From Oscillospiraceae bacterium (GTDB lineage: Bacteria > Bacillota > Clostridia > Oscillospirales > Oscillospiraceae): a stretch of 13,989 nt of DNA. This document shows, one piece after another, positions 6,877-13,892 of this stretch. The stretch lies in assembly GCA_029067025.1 (NCBI GenBank), contig JAIEFH010000097.1:1-13989 (forward strand), read 5' to 3'. The notes beneath the pieces are model-generated. The model worked only from the letters and a program-made list of their open reading frames with translations. It made no database searches and was not told the DNA's origin. Every line of letters begins with the position of its first letter. Position 1 is the first letter of the stretch. The translations under genes were made by a program, and so were the position numbers.

Positions 6877-6907
6877 AGGCTTATCCCCCTCGTCATACAA
6901 TGGGGAA

Positions 6908-6936
6908 AGTATACCAAAACTTGCGGAGAAGAGCAA
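6908..6936 (-). promoter_or_regulatory. Sigma-A promoter of yihY
   Basis: Minus strand TTGCTC (6931-6936), 17-base spacer, TATACT (6908-6913) with TGG directly before it as an extended -10. It lies 32 bases before the yihY start and separates yihY from the upstream gpr gene. Confidence 0.75.
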
Positions 6937-6979
6937 CCGAAAACTTTGCCGAATGGCGCGGAAAGCGGCCCGCTGGGGC

Positions 6980-7876
6980 CTACGCCAGCAGCATATCCAG
7001 GTCGTCCACCGTCAGCGAGGGGTTGAGGGCCCGGCTGACGGCGTAGCCTAGCACCTTGCCCAGGTCGGCCACGTGGCTGTCCACCTCCCGGGGGGTGACG
7101 AAAAAGCCGTTCCCGGCGGGCAGGTCGCCCCGGTCCAAATCGGTCTGTCCCGCCTGCTCCAGCAGATCCAGGGCCAGGGTGGCCCCGTCCACCACGGTGG
7201 GCACCCCAACGGTGAACACCGGCACCCCCAGGCTGTCCCGGTTCAGGGGGTGGCGGTGGTTGCCCACGCCAGAGCCGGGGATGACCCCGGTGTCGGAGAG
7301 CTGCACTGTGCGGCACAGCCGGTCCAGGGAGCGGGAGGCCAGGGCGTCCACGGCGATGACGCAGGACGGCTTGAGCCGCCCGGTGAGGGCCTCGGCCACC
7401 AGGCTGCTCTCCATCCCAGTGGAGGCCAGCACGCCGGGGGCGGCGGCGGCCACCGGGCGCAGGTCGCCGAAATGCTCCGGCACCTGCTCCACCAGGTGGC
7501 GGGTGACCAGCAAGTGGTCCACACACAGCGGGCCGATGAGGTCGGGGGTCACCGCCCGGTTGCCCAGGCCGATGACCAGGGCGGTGCCGTCCTGGGGCAG
7601 CAGGGGGCGCAGTGAGTCCGCCACCGCCGCCACCGCCCGGGCAAAGGCCCCCTCCTCCCGGCGGAGCAGGCCGCTCAGTTCAATGGTAATATACACGCCC
7701 TGGGGCTTGCCCAGGGCCTGGGCCCCCTCGGGGCTGGTGATGGTCACGGTGGTCACCGGGAAGCCCTCCCGGCTGCCCTCCTCCGCCCGGACGCCGGTGA
7801 GGGCGGCGGCGTCCCGCGTCCCCTCCCGCCAGAGCTGATGGGCCTCTACGGCCAAATCGGTGCGGCGCTGCGTCAT
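6980..7876 (-). CDS. gpr: GPR endopeptidase (germination protease, peptidase family A25)
   Basis: Starts degradation of small acid-soluble spore proteins during germination; made as an inactive zymogen in the forespore. The 298 residues show the N-terminal RTDLAVEA (5-12), VYITIELSGL (61-70), GLGNRAVTPDLIGP (103-116) with Asp112, APGVLASTGMES (146-157), AVDALASRSLDRL (175-187) with Asp177, and SDTGVIPGSGVGN (194-206). Asp112 and Asp177 sit where I recall the essential aspartates of Bacillus GPR. If processing occurs after RTD, as I recall for Bacillus, the propeptide is only about 7 residues, shorter than the roughly 15 there. ATG 7876 has GAGAGGAG 8 bases upstream. Divergence from rpsT is conserved in many Firmicutes, but the usual downstream partner spoIIP is replaced by yihY. 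The gene shows the host is a spore former. Confidence 0.96.
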   Translation of the reverse strand: MTQRRTDLAVEAHQLWREGTRDAAALTGVRAEEGSREGFPVTTVTITSPEGAQALGKPQGVYITIELSGLLRREEGAFARAVAAVADSLRPLLPQDGTALVIGLGNRAVTPDLIGPLCVDHLLVTRHLVEQVPEHFGDLRPVAAAAPGVLASTGMESSLVAEALTGRLKPSCVIAVDALASRSLDRLCRTVQLSDTGVIPGSGVGNHRHPLNRDSLGVPVFTVGVPTVVDGATLALDLLEQAGQTDLDRGDLPAGNGFFVTPREVDSHVADLGKVLGYAVSRALNPSLTVDDLDMLLA

Positions 7877-7927
7877 TTGAAGCGCTCCTCTCTACCAAAT
7901 GTTGTGGCCGCTGGGGCCAATTGCTCC

Positions 7928-7956
7928 TATTTTCTGCGTCCGGAAAGTTTCTATGC
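7928..7956 (-). promoter_or_regulatory. Possible forespore (sigma-G/F-type) promoter of gpr
   Basis: Minus strand GCATA (7952-7956) fits the sigma-G -35 pattern GHATR; 17 bases on, GAAAATA (7928-7934) is a partial match (5 of 7) to CATnHTA. No sigma-A promoter is visible on this strand, and gpr is known to be forespore-expressed in Bacillus. The -10 is imperfect, so confidence is low. Confidence 0.4.
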
Positions 7957-7975
7957 GAAAAAATGAAAATAAGTG

Positions 7976-8004
7976 TTGCAATTTTCTTGTTTAAATGTTA
8001 GAAT
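7976..8004 (+). promoter_or_regulatory. Sigma-A promoter of rpsT
   Basis: TTGCAA (7976-7981), 17-base spacer, TAGAAT (7999-8004) with TGT just upstream as an extended -10. It predicts a leader of about 55 bases before the UUG start, containing a small ACGG-GAAA-CCGT hairpin with a GNRA loop at 8016-8027. Confidence 0.85.
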
Positions 8005-8066
8005 ACATATCTGCGACGGGAAACCGTATCAGAAGAACAATCTATAGATCGGAGGAGGTGTTTGGT

Positions 8067-8330
8067 TTGCCCAATATCAAGTCTGCCAAGAAGCGTGTCC
8101 TGGTCAATGCGACGAAGGCCGCTCAGAACAAGGCGCAGAAGTCCGCGCTCAAGACCAACTTGAAGAAGTTTGAGGCCGCGGTGGCCGGCGGCAACCGCAG
8201 CGAGGCCGATGCCGCATATAAGGTGGCCGTCAAGGCTGTGGATCAGGCCGCCGCTAAGGGCCTGCTGCACAGCAACAACGCTGCCAACAAGAAGAGCGCC
8301 ATGACCCTGAAGCTGAACAAGCTGGCGTAA
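8067..8330 (+). CDS. rpsT: 30S ribosomal protein S20
   Basis: Primary 16S rRNA-binding protein of the small subunit. The 87-residue, lysine/alanine-rich sequence starts MPNIKSAKKRVLVN and continues with KSALKTNLKKFEAAV and GLLHSNNAANKKSAMTLKLNKL, the standard S20 helical bundle and length. The start is TTG at 8067, chosen because S20 always begins near this point and GGAGGAGGTG (8051-8060) lies 6 bases upstream; no ATG is available there, and the in-frame ATG at 7995 lies within the promoter. E. coli rpsT also uses UUG, where it is tied to autoregulation. Monocistronic with its own terminator, divergent from gpr. Confidence 0.97.
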   Translation: MPNIKSAKKRVLVNATKAAQNKAQKSALKTNLKKFEAAVAGGNRSEADAAYKVAVKAVDQAAAKGLLHSNNAANKKSAMTLKLNKLA

Positions 8331-8340
8331 AGGCAATCTG

Positions 8341-8371
8341 AAAACCGTCTGCCAGGGGCAGACGGTTTTTT
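8341..8371 (+). terminator. Rho-independent terminator of rpsT
   Basis: A 13-bp perfect stem (8341-8353 with 8357-8369), 3-base loop and six T. It starts 11 bases after the rpsT stop. Its core closely matches that of the terminator after the arginase gene. Confidence 0.95.
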
Positions 8372-8412
8372 CATTTGGGGACTTTTAGCCCCTAGGAAAG
8401 GAGGCGGACGCG

Positions 8413-9285
8413 ATGGGGCGTCGATTCGCGCTGGTGGAGGCGGCGGTCTCCTGCGGCTCGCCCACCCGGGGGAGCGAGGGGGCCTTTGACGCGCTTGTAC
8501 AGGCTGGGCTTCCCGATCTGTTCGGAGGCGCCCGCCTGGCGCCGATGGAGAAGCTGGCCCCCTGCGCCTCCTGGCCGGACGGCCTGCGCCACCTGAACAC
8601 GGTGATGGAGGTGTGCCGCCGTCTGCGCTCCAATACGCTGGACGCGCTGGAGCGGGGGGAGTACCCGGTGGTCATCGGGGGTGACCACTCCTGCGCCATG
8701 GGCACCCTGGCGGCGCTGGGGGAGTTTTATGGCCCGGAGGAGCTGGCGGTGGTGTATGTGGATGCCCACACCGACATCAACACGGATCAGACCTCGGAGA
8801 GCGGCTGCATCCACGGCATGGATCTGGCGGCGGCCTGCGGGCTGTGCTGTGATGAGCTGACCGTAGGGAAGCGGAAGGTGAACCTGCTGGGGGAGAACCT
8901 GCACTTCATCGGGGCCCGGAGCATCGACCCGCCGGAGTACGGCGTTGTGGAGCGGGCGGGGGCCCATCTGCACACGGCGGACGAGGTGCGGGAGCGGGGG
9001 CTGGGGGCCGTTCTGGACGAGGTGCTGCCCGCGCTGGCGGGGAAGCGCGTCCACATCAGCTTTGACGTGGACGTGCTGGATCCGGCGGAATTCACCGCCA
9101 CCGGTTACAACATCCCGGATGGGCTGGGCATCGCCCAGGCGGAGCGGATTCTGGGGGCGGTGCTGGACACCGGGCTGACCTGCTCCTTTGAGTGTGTGGA
9201 ATATAACCCGACCATGGATCAAAAGGGGAAAGACCTGGACGCCCTGATGGGCATTCTGCGGATGGTTTCGGACAAGCTGAAGTAA
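8413..9285 (+). CDS. Arginase (ureohydrolase family)
   Basis: Hydrolyses L-arginine to ornithine and urea at a binuclear manganese centre in the cytoplasm. All six metal ligands can be placed in the 290 residues: His92 (GGDHS, 89-93), Asp117, His119 and Asp121 (VDAHTDIN, 116-123), Asp218 and Asp220 (SFDVDVLDP, 216-224). Arginase-type substrate residues are also present: Asn123, Ser130, the shuttle His134 (CIHGM), IDPPE at 171-175 aligning with VDPGE of animal arginases (alpha-amino recognition), and Glu263 in VEYNP. These favour arginase over agmatinase or formiminoglutamase. One departure is SGC at 130-132 where arginases usually have SGN. ATG 8413 has AAAGGAGG 8 bases upstream. No promoter is evident in the short gap after the rpsT terminator, so read-through may drive it. 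No other arginine-catabolic gene is adjacent. Confidence 0.9.
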   Translation: MGRRFALVEAAVSCGSPTRGSEGAFDALVQAGLPDLFGGARLAPMEKLAPCASWPDGLRHLNTVMEVCRRLRSNTLDALERGEYPVVIGGDHSCAMGTLAALGEFYGPEELAVVYVDAHTDINTDQTSESGCIHGMDLAAACGLCCDELTVGKRKVNLLGENLHFIGARSIDPPEYGVVERAGAHLHTADEVRERGLGAVLDEVLPALAGKRVHISFDVDVLDPAEFTATGYNIPDGLGIAQAERILGAVLDTGLTCSFECVEYNPTMDQKGKDLDALMGILRMVSDKLK

Positions 9286-9286
9286 A

Positions 9287-9319
9287 AAAGCACCCTCTGC
9301 CAGGAGCAGAGGGTGCTTT
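9287..9319. terminator. Bidirectional terminator between arginase and pta
   Basis: A 14-bp perfect stem (9287-9300 with 9306-9319) and a 5-base loop between two converging genes. The plus strand ends in TTTA and the minus strand in six T, so it can serve both; the minus-strand tail is better. Confidence 0.93.
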
Positions 9320-9349
9320 ATGTACCATGGGGTTTTGGAAGCAGAACGA

Positions 9350-10327
9350 TCAGTCGGCCAGCGCGGCGGTGATGATGGCCATGGAGTAGACCTCCAGGGC
9401 GTTGCAGCCCCGGGACAGGTCGTTAATGGGGGCGTTCAGGCCCAGCAGGATGGGGCCGTAGGCGTCAAAGTTGCCCATGCGCTGGGCGACCTTGTAGCCG
9501 ATGTTGCCGGAGGTGATGTCCGGGAAGATGAAGGTATTGGCCCGGCCGGCCACACTGGAGTTGGGGGCCTTCAGCCGGCCCACGGTGGGGGACACGGCGG
9601 CGTCGAACTGGAATTCGCCGTCCACGGGGAAGTCCAGATCCAGGGCCTGGAGCTTATGGCAGGCGTTGCGCATCTTGTCCACGGAGGGGCCCTTGCCGGA
9701 ACCCATGGTGGAGTAGCTCAGCATGGCGACCCTGGGCTCCGCGCCGAACCGGCGGGCGCACTGGGCCACTTCCTGGGTGATCTCCACCAGATCGTCCTCG
9801 CTGGGGTCGATGTTGATGGCGCAGTCGCCCATGGCCAGCACCTGGTTGCCGCCGGTGGCGAAGGGGCGCACCAGAATGAAGCAGGAGGACACGATCCTGT
9901 TGCCCGGTTTGGTCTTGATGAGCTGGAGGGCGGGGCGCACGGTGTCGGCAGTGGAGTAGGTGGCGCCGCCCAGCAGGCAGTCGGCCTCCCCCATGGCCAC
10001 CAGCATGGTGCCGAAGTAGTTGCCTTTTTGCAGGGCCTCGCGGCATTGCTCCTCGGTCATCTTGCCGCGGCGCAATTCCATCATCTTGGCCACCATCTCG
10101 TCCATCTTGTCGTAGGTGTGGGGCTGGAGGATGGTGACGCCCCTGACGTTGAGGCACTCCTCGTCCGCGACCTTATGGATCTTCTCGGGGTTGCCGATGA
10201 GGATGGGCGTCAGGAAGGTGCCGGACAGCAAGCGGGCGGCGGCCTCCAGGATGCGGGGATCCTCGCCCTCGGTAAACACGATTTTCTTCGGATTGTTCTT
10301 CAGCTTTTGGATCATCAGTCTGAACAT
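9350..10327 (-). CDS. pta: Phosphate acetyltransferase
   Basis: Converts acetyl-CoA and phosphate to acetyl phosphate and CoA, the step before acetate kinase in ATP-yielding acetate formation. The 325 residues have the family blocks: KKIVFTEGEDPRILEAA (14-30), LLGGATYSTADTVRPALQ (118-135), MLSYSTMGSGKGP (202-214), DGEFQFDAA (236-244), FPDITSGNIGYKVAQR (268-283) and NDLSRGCNALEVY (302-314). In the last block, Ser305-Arg306 match the active-site pair of the Methanosarcina enzyme, but the position I align with its catalytic Asp is Glu312. The start is ATG 10327 behind GGAGGG (9-base spacing); the longer frame to 10378 includes that site and is rejected. No ackA is adjacent. A phosphate butyryltransferase is less likely, from the STADTVRPAL block and length. 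Confidence 0.92.
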   Translation of the reverse strand: MFRLMIQKLKNNPKKIVFTEGEDPRILEAAARLLSGTFLTPILIGNPEKIHKVADEECLNVRGVTILQPHTYDKMDEMVAKMMELRRGKMTEEQCREALQKGNYFGTMLVAMGEADCLLGGATYSTADTVRPALQLIKTKPGNRIVSSCFILVRPFATGGNQVLAMGDCAINIDPSEDDLVEITQEVAQCARRFGAEPRVAMLSYSTMGSGKGPSVDKMRNACHKLQALDLDFPVDGEFQFDAAVSPTVGRLKAPNSSVAGRANTFIFPDITSGNIGYKVAQRMGNFDAYGPILLGLNAPINDLSRGCNALEVYSMAIITAALAD

Positions 10328-10405
10328 AAACGGTGTCCCTCCAATTGGGGCGGATCGGGAAAGTGTGTCCCAGCCCACCCTGATTTATATGTCATGCTGT
10401 TATCT

Positions 10406-10434
10406 AATTTAACACTGGCCAGCCCTTTTTTCAA
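10406..10434 (-). promoter_or_regulatory. Sigma-A promoter of pta
   Basis: Minus strand TTGAAA (10429-10434), 17-base spacer, TAAATT (10406-10411) with TGT just upstream as an extended -10. It gives a leader of about 70 bases with no obvious riboswitch. Confidence 0.75.
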
Positions 10435-10500
10435 GAGGTATATGGGCAAAATCACAAAAAATACTTGGGATTTTTCTTGCGCTTTCCAAAGCATGAACTC

Positions 10501-10529
10501 TTTACAAAACGTATTTTCCCCGCTATACT
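10501..10529 (+). promoter_or_regulatory. Sigma-A promoter of the XRE-MBOAT-SGNH cluster
   Basis: TTTACA (10501-10506), 17-base spacer, TATACT (10524-10529): one mismatch in each box. Start expected near 10536. The 90-base leader can form an imperfect hairpin at about 10546-10577 (CGGG...CCCG with an inner CTCC/GGAG) whose role is unknown. Confidence 0.8.
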
Positions 10530-10625
10530 ATACCTACTGTGTTGTCGGGCCCGCTCCTGGCAAGAAGGGAGCCCGTTTGCATGGTTCTATCCCGCGAAGC
10601 AACGATAGGAAAGGGGGAGATCAGG

Positions 10626-11330
10626 ATGACAAACCCTGATTTCGCACGAACCCTCTCCCTGCTGCGGCAGGAGAAGGGCATTTCTCAGCGGCAGGCCGCC
10701 AAGACGCTGGGCATATCCCAGGCACTGCTTTCCCACTATGAGAACGGAGCGCGTGAGCCCGGCCTGATGTTTGTGGTCAAAGCCTGCGATTTTTATAATG
10801 TGTCCGCCGATTTTCTCTTAGGCCGCACCCTCAGCCGGGACGGCACCACCATCCTGGACGCGGACACCCTTTACGACGTGTCCGACGAGAGGGACAACGT
10901 ATTGCAGGGCTCCGTGCTGGCCACCCTCTCCAAAAAGCTGGTGGTCAATTCCGTGGGCCTGCTGTTTGACCTGCTCAGCAAGGTGGGCAGCAAAAAGGCC
11001 ATCCGGGCCGCCGCCAACTACCTGTCCACCACGGTATATGTGCTATTCCGCCACCTCCACCGGGCCAGCGGCAACGAGAACGACGACTTCTTCAATGTGC
11101 CCGAGGAGTGGTTCCTGGCGGGCCTGCCCCGGGCGGATATGCTGATGAGCGAGGCGGAGTACACCCAGGCCCTTGCCAACCCCGGCAAGGACGCCAAGTT
11201 CCCGCCCCTGGATCACGACACCATGAAGGCGGCGTATCCGGGAACCTACCAGTCTCTGCTCCAGATCGTCCACACCTGCGGCGAGCGGGTGAACGGCGAA
11301 ATGGGAAGCCATTTGGAAAATACCCGGTGA
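10626..11330 (+). CDS. XRE-family helix-turn-helix regulator with unknown C-terminal domain
   Basis: Predicted DNA-binding regulator of 234 residues. Residues about 4-65 are a Cro/C1-type helix-turn-helix: FARTLSLLRQEKGISQRQAAKTLGISQALLSHYENG with the recognition helix in QALLSHYENG, then a VSADFLLGRT end typical of SinR/Xre-like proteins. Residues about 75-234 form a helical domain (LATLSKKLVVNSVGLLFDLL, KKAIRAAANYLSTTVYVLFRHL, EYTQALANPGKD) that I do not recognise and that may sense a signal or dimerise. The ATG at 10626 has AAAGGGGGAG 6-7 bases upstream; an upstream in-frame start at 10539 precedes that site and falls in the leader. The MBOAT gene begins 46 bases after the stop with no terminator or promoter between them, so it is probably in the same transcript. 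Confidence 0.88.
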   Translation: MTNPDFARTLSLLRQEKGISQRQAAKTLGISQALLSHYENGAREPGLMFVVKACDFYNVSADFLLGRTLSRDGTTILDADTLYDVSDERDNVLQGSVLATLSKKLVVNSVGLLFDLLSKVGSKKAIRAAANYLSTTVYVLFRHLHRASGNENDDFFNVPEEWFLAGLPRADMLMSEAEYTQALANPGKDAKFPPLDHDTMKAAYPGTYQSLLQIVHTCGERVNGEMGSHLENTR

Positions 11331-11376
11331 GGGATGCGGCGCGTGCCGCCGGCCCCGCTGGAACCGAGGAAATGCA

Positions 11377-12825
11377 ATGAACGTACAAAGCCATCTGTTT
11401 GTGCTGGCCTATCTGCCGGTGGTGCTGATCGCGTGGCGGGTGCTGGACGGGCGGGCCGGGAACCGGGCCGCCCGGGCGTTCCTGCTGTGCGCCGGGGCGC
11501 TGTTCTGCGGCTGGGGGTCGCCCCTGTCGCTTTTGGTGCTGGCGGGCGAGGGGACTGTCTCCTATCTGCTGGGCCGCCGCATCGCCCGGGACGGGTCCCG
11601 GGGGAGGCCCCTGCTGTGGGCAGGGGCGGCGCTCCTGCTGGCGGTACTGGCCTTTTTCAAATACACCGGCTTTCTGCTGTCCCTGACGCCGCTGGAGGGG
11701 CTGTTTACGCCCCCGGCGTGGCTGGCTCCCCTGGGGCTGTCTTTCGTCACCTTCCAGCAGCTTTTCTGGCTGAGGGACTGCTATGATGGGCAGGTGGGGG
11801 CGGATGTGTCCCCGCTGGACTACGCCTGCTGCCTCACCTTTTTTGCCACCGTCACCTGCGGCCCCATCACACGGGTGGGGGAGCTGGCCCCCCAGCTGCG
11901 CCGCCCCGCCCCCTTTTCCTGGGACGACCTGTCGGCGGGGCTGTACTGCTTCGGCCTGGGTCTGGCCAAAAAAGTGCTGGTGTCCGCCATCTTTGCCAAC
12001 GGCGCGAACTACGGCTTTGCCCGGGTTGGGGCGCTGGCCCCCATGGACTGCGCCCTCACCATTTTGTGCTACACCCTGCAAATCTACTTCGACTTCTCCG
12101 GCTACTGCGACATGGCCTCCGGCATGGCCCGGATGATGGGCGTGGAGCTGCCGGTGAATTTCAACAGCCCCTACCAGGCCGTGTCCATCAAGGACTTCTG
12201 GGGCCGGTGGCACATCACCCTGTCCCGGTTCTTCCGCCAATGCGTGTACATCCCCCTGGGGGGCAACCGCAAGGGGGCGGCTGTCATGTACCGCAACCTT
12301 ATGCTCATCTTCCTGCTGTCCGGCCTGTGGCACGGGGCGGGCTGGGGCTTTATCGTCTGGGGCGCCCTCCACGGCGGGGCCCAGGTGGTGGAGCGGCTGC
12401 TCAAGGGGAAGGTTTCCCTGCCCAAACCCCTGGCCTGGCTGCTCACCTTCCTGTTCGTCAACATCGCCTGGGTGTTCTTCCGGGCGGACAGCGTGGGCCA
12501 GGCGCTGGCCCTGCTGGGCGGGCTGTTCCGGCCCGGCTGGGGGCTGCCCACCAAGGAGTTTGCCGCCGCGCTGCCGCTGAAGGTGCTGTCCGAGGGGCTG
12601 ATCTTCCTGCAAAACGCCGCCGCCCCCGCGGGCCGGGCGCTGATCTATTGGGTGCCGTTGCTGCTGCTGCCGGCGGGACTGGCCCTGCTGGCCTGCCCCG
12701 ACCCGGCCGCCCGGGCGGAGCGGTTCCGGCCCACCGTCTGGCGGGCCGCCCTAACCGCAGTGTGTCTGGCGGGTTCGGTGCTGCTGTTCACCGGGGTGGA
12801 TACTTTCATCTATGCGAACTTTTAG
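11377..12825 (+). CDS. MBOAT family O-acyltransferase (AlgI/DltB-like)
   Basis: Multi-pass membrane enzyme that moves acyl (usually acetyl) groups across the membrane to extracellular polysaccharide or wall polymers. The 482 residues have many hydrophobic helices and the MBOAT core: GLSFVTFQQLFWLRD (120-134), CGPITRVGEL (161-170), IYFDFSGYCDMASGMARMMG (236-255), NFNSPYQAVSIKDFWGRWHITLS (261-283), VYIPLGGNRKG (290-300) and SGLWHGAGWGFIVWGALHG (315-333). Conserved His279, His319 and His332 are present; His319 corresponds to the usual active-site histidine. ATG 11377 follows GAGGAA. The next gene, 12 bases downstream, encodes an SGNH-like partner, the usual arrangement for O-acetylation pairs (AlgI with AlgJ/X, PatA with PatB). 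The accepting polymer is unknown; no dltA or alginate gene is present in the window. Confidence 0.93.
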   Translation: MNVQSHLFVLAYLPVVLIAWRVLDGRAGNRAARAFLLCAGALFCGWGSPLSLLVLAGEGTVSYLLGRRIARDGSRGRPLLWAGAALLLAVLAFFKYTGFLLSLTPLEGLFTPPAWLAPLGLSFVTFQQLFWLRDCYDGQVGADVSPLDYACCLTFFATVTCGPITRVGELAPQLRRPAPFSWDDLSAGLYCFGLGLAKKVLVSAIFANGANYGFARVGALAPMDCALTILCYTLQIYFDFSGYCDMASGMARMMGVELPVNFNSPYQAVSIKDFWGRWHITLSRFFRQCVYIPLGGNRKGAAVMYRNLMLIFLLSGLWHGAGWGFIVWGALHGGAQVVERLLKGKVSLPKPLAWLLTFLFVNIAWVFFRADSVGQALALLGGLFRPGWGLPTKEFAAALPLKVLSEGLIFLQNAAAPAGRALIYWVPLLLLPAGLALLACPDPAARAERFRPTVWRAALTAVCLAGSVLLFTGVDTFIYANF

Positions 12826-12837
12826 GGGGGCAGGCCG

Positions 12838-13878
12838 GTGAAAGCAAAGACCTTTTTCATTACGGCGCTCTCCTGCGCCCTGTTGCTGCTGGGCGGGTCG
12901 GCCGCGCTGGTGGCATGGGTGGATCCGCTGCTCACGGCGGGGACGCTGGAGGAGGGAGAGACCGCCCTTTTTGTCAACGAGCGGTACGAGATGGCGGGGC
13001 TGATCCGCCGTCAGGATTACTCCAACTTAATCATGGGCACATCGCTGGCGGCAAATTTCCGGGCCTCCTGGTTTACCGACTGGCTGGAAAGCCCCACACT
13101 GAAGGTGGCCATCCCCGACGGACGGCTGGATGAGTTCAACACCGCCCTGGATCTGGCCTACCGCACCCACGGAACGATTGACAGGGTATTTTTTGGACTG
13201 GATCCCAACGTGCTCATCCGGGAGGATCAACATTCGGAGCTGCCGGAGTACCTCTACAACGACAACGCCCTGGATGACCTTCAGTTCTATTTCAACGCGG
13301 AGAGTTTGGCCTTGGCGATCAAATCCCTGCTGCTGGGGGATGAGGCGAAGATCACGCTGGACGAAGCGTACACCTGGGATCGCGACCACACCTTTGCCAG
13401 GGGCGCGGCACTGGGCAGCTATCCCAGGCCGGAGACGGTGTCCGACCCGCTGCCCCCCGAAACCTATCTGGCGGCGGCGGAGGCAAACATAGACGTGATC
13501 TGCGGCTGGGCGAAGGAGCACCCGGACACCCAGTTTGTGGTGTGGTTCCCGCCCTACAGCGTGCTGTATTGGGACCAGGTGAGCCGGCTGGGGAGGACGG
13601 AGGCCATCCTGACCGCCATAGAATACGCCTGCGGGCGGCTGTTGAACTATGACAACGTGAAGGTGGTCAGCTTCCTTAACGCCCAGGATTTTACCACCAA
13701 CCTGAACTGCTACACCGACCACATCCACTACTCCGGGGGCACCGCCGCCTGGATGTCCCGCAAGATGCTGGCCGGACAATGGCAATACTACCCCCAGAGC
13801 TATTCGGGACAGGTGAACGAGCTGCGGGAGTTCGTGAACAATTATGACTACGACGCGCTTTTTGAAGCCGAAAATTGA
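12838..13878 (+). CDS. Membrane-anchored SGNH hydrolase-like acyltransferase partner of the MBOAT protein
   Basis: Probable extracytoplasmic enzyme that takes acetyl from the MBOAT protein and puts it on (or removes it from) a surface glycan. The 346 residues start with a single membrane anchor (about 6-28). The SGNH block I is LIMGTSLAANF (64-74) with nucleophile Ser69, and the C-terminal block is YTDHIHYSGG (292-301), where Asp294 and His297 form the D-x-x-H pair; together these complete a plausible triad as in AlgJ/AlgX/DltD-like proteins. The VVWFPPYS block at 234-241 is also typical. Start is GTG 12838, the only suitable codon after the GGGGGG site, 12 bases behind the MBOAT stop; the spacing implies cotranscription. 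Hydrolase versus transferase activity cannot be told from sequence. Confidence 0.85.
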   Translation: MKAKTFFITALSCALLLLGGSAALVAWVDPLLTAGTLEEGETALFVNERYEMAGLIRRQDYSNLIMGTSLAANFRASWFTDWLESPTLKVAIPDGRLDEFNTALDLAYRTHGTIDRVFFGLDPNVLIREDQHSELPEYLYNDNALDDLQFYFNAESLALAIKSLLLGDEAKITLDEAYTWDRDHTFARGAALGSYPRPETVSDPLPPETYLAAAEANIDVICGWAKEHPDTQFVVWFPPYSVLYWDQVSRLGRTEAILTAIEYACGRLLNYDNVKVVSFLNAQDFTTNLNCYTDHIHYSGGTAAWMSRKMLAGQWQYYPQSYSGQVNELREFVNNYDYDALFEAEN

Positions 13879-13892
13879 CCGCCTGCATCGTC

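Noticed and set aside
8040..8049. ATCTATAGAT palindrome just before the rpsT ribosome binding site as an operator
   Set aside because: A 10-base palindrome with no spacer and no candidate regulator nearby; could easily be chance.
10328..10405. Riboswitch or attenuator in the pta leader
   Set aside because: No stable stem, no terminator and no known aptamer core could be drawn in the roughly 70-base leader.
9320..10639. 439-codon plus-strand open frame opposite pta
   Set aside because: Antisense to a well-supported phosphate acetyltransferase, no ribosome binding site, His/Gly/Val-rich translation, and it runs through the promoter of the next gene.
11092..12612. 506-codon minus-strand open frame opposite the MBOAT gene
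   Set aside because: Gln/Pro/Gly/His-rich translation with no recognisable domain; the plus strand encodes a complete MBOAT protein.
12066..13133. Plus-strand frame overlapping the MBOAT/SGNH junction, considered as a frameshift fusion
   Set aside because: Both genes are complete in their own frames with proper motifs and a 12-base gap; the third frame is Gly/Arg/Pro-rich noise.
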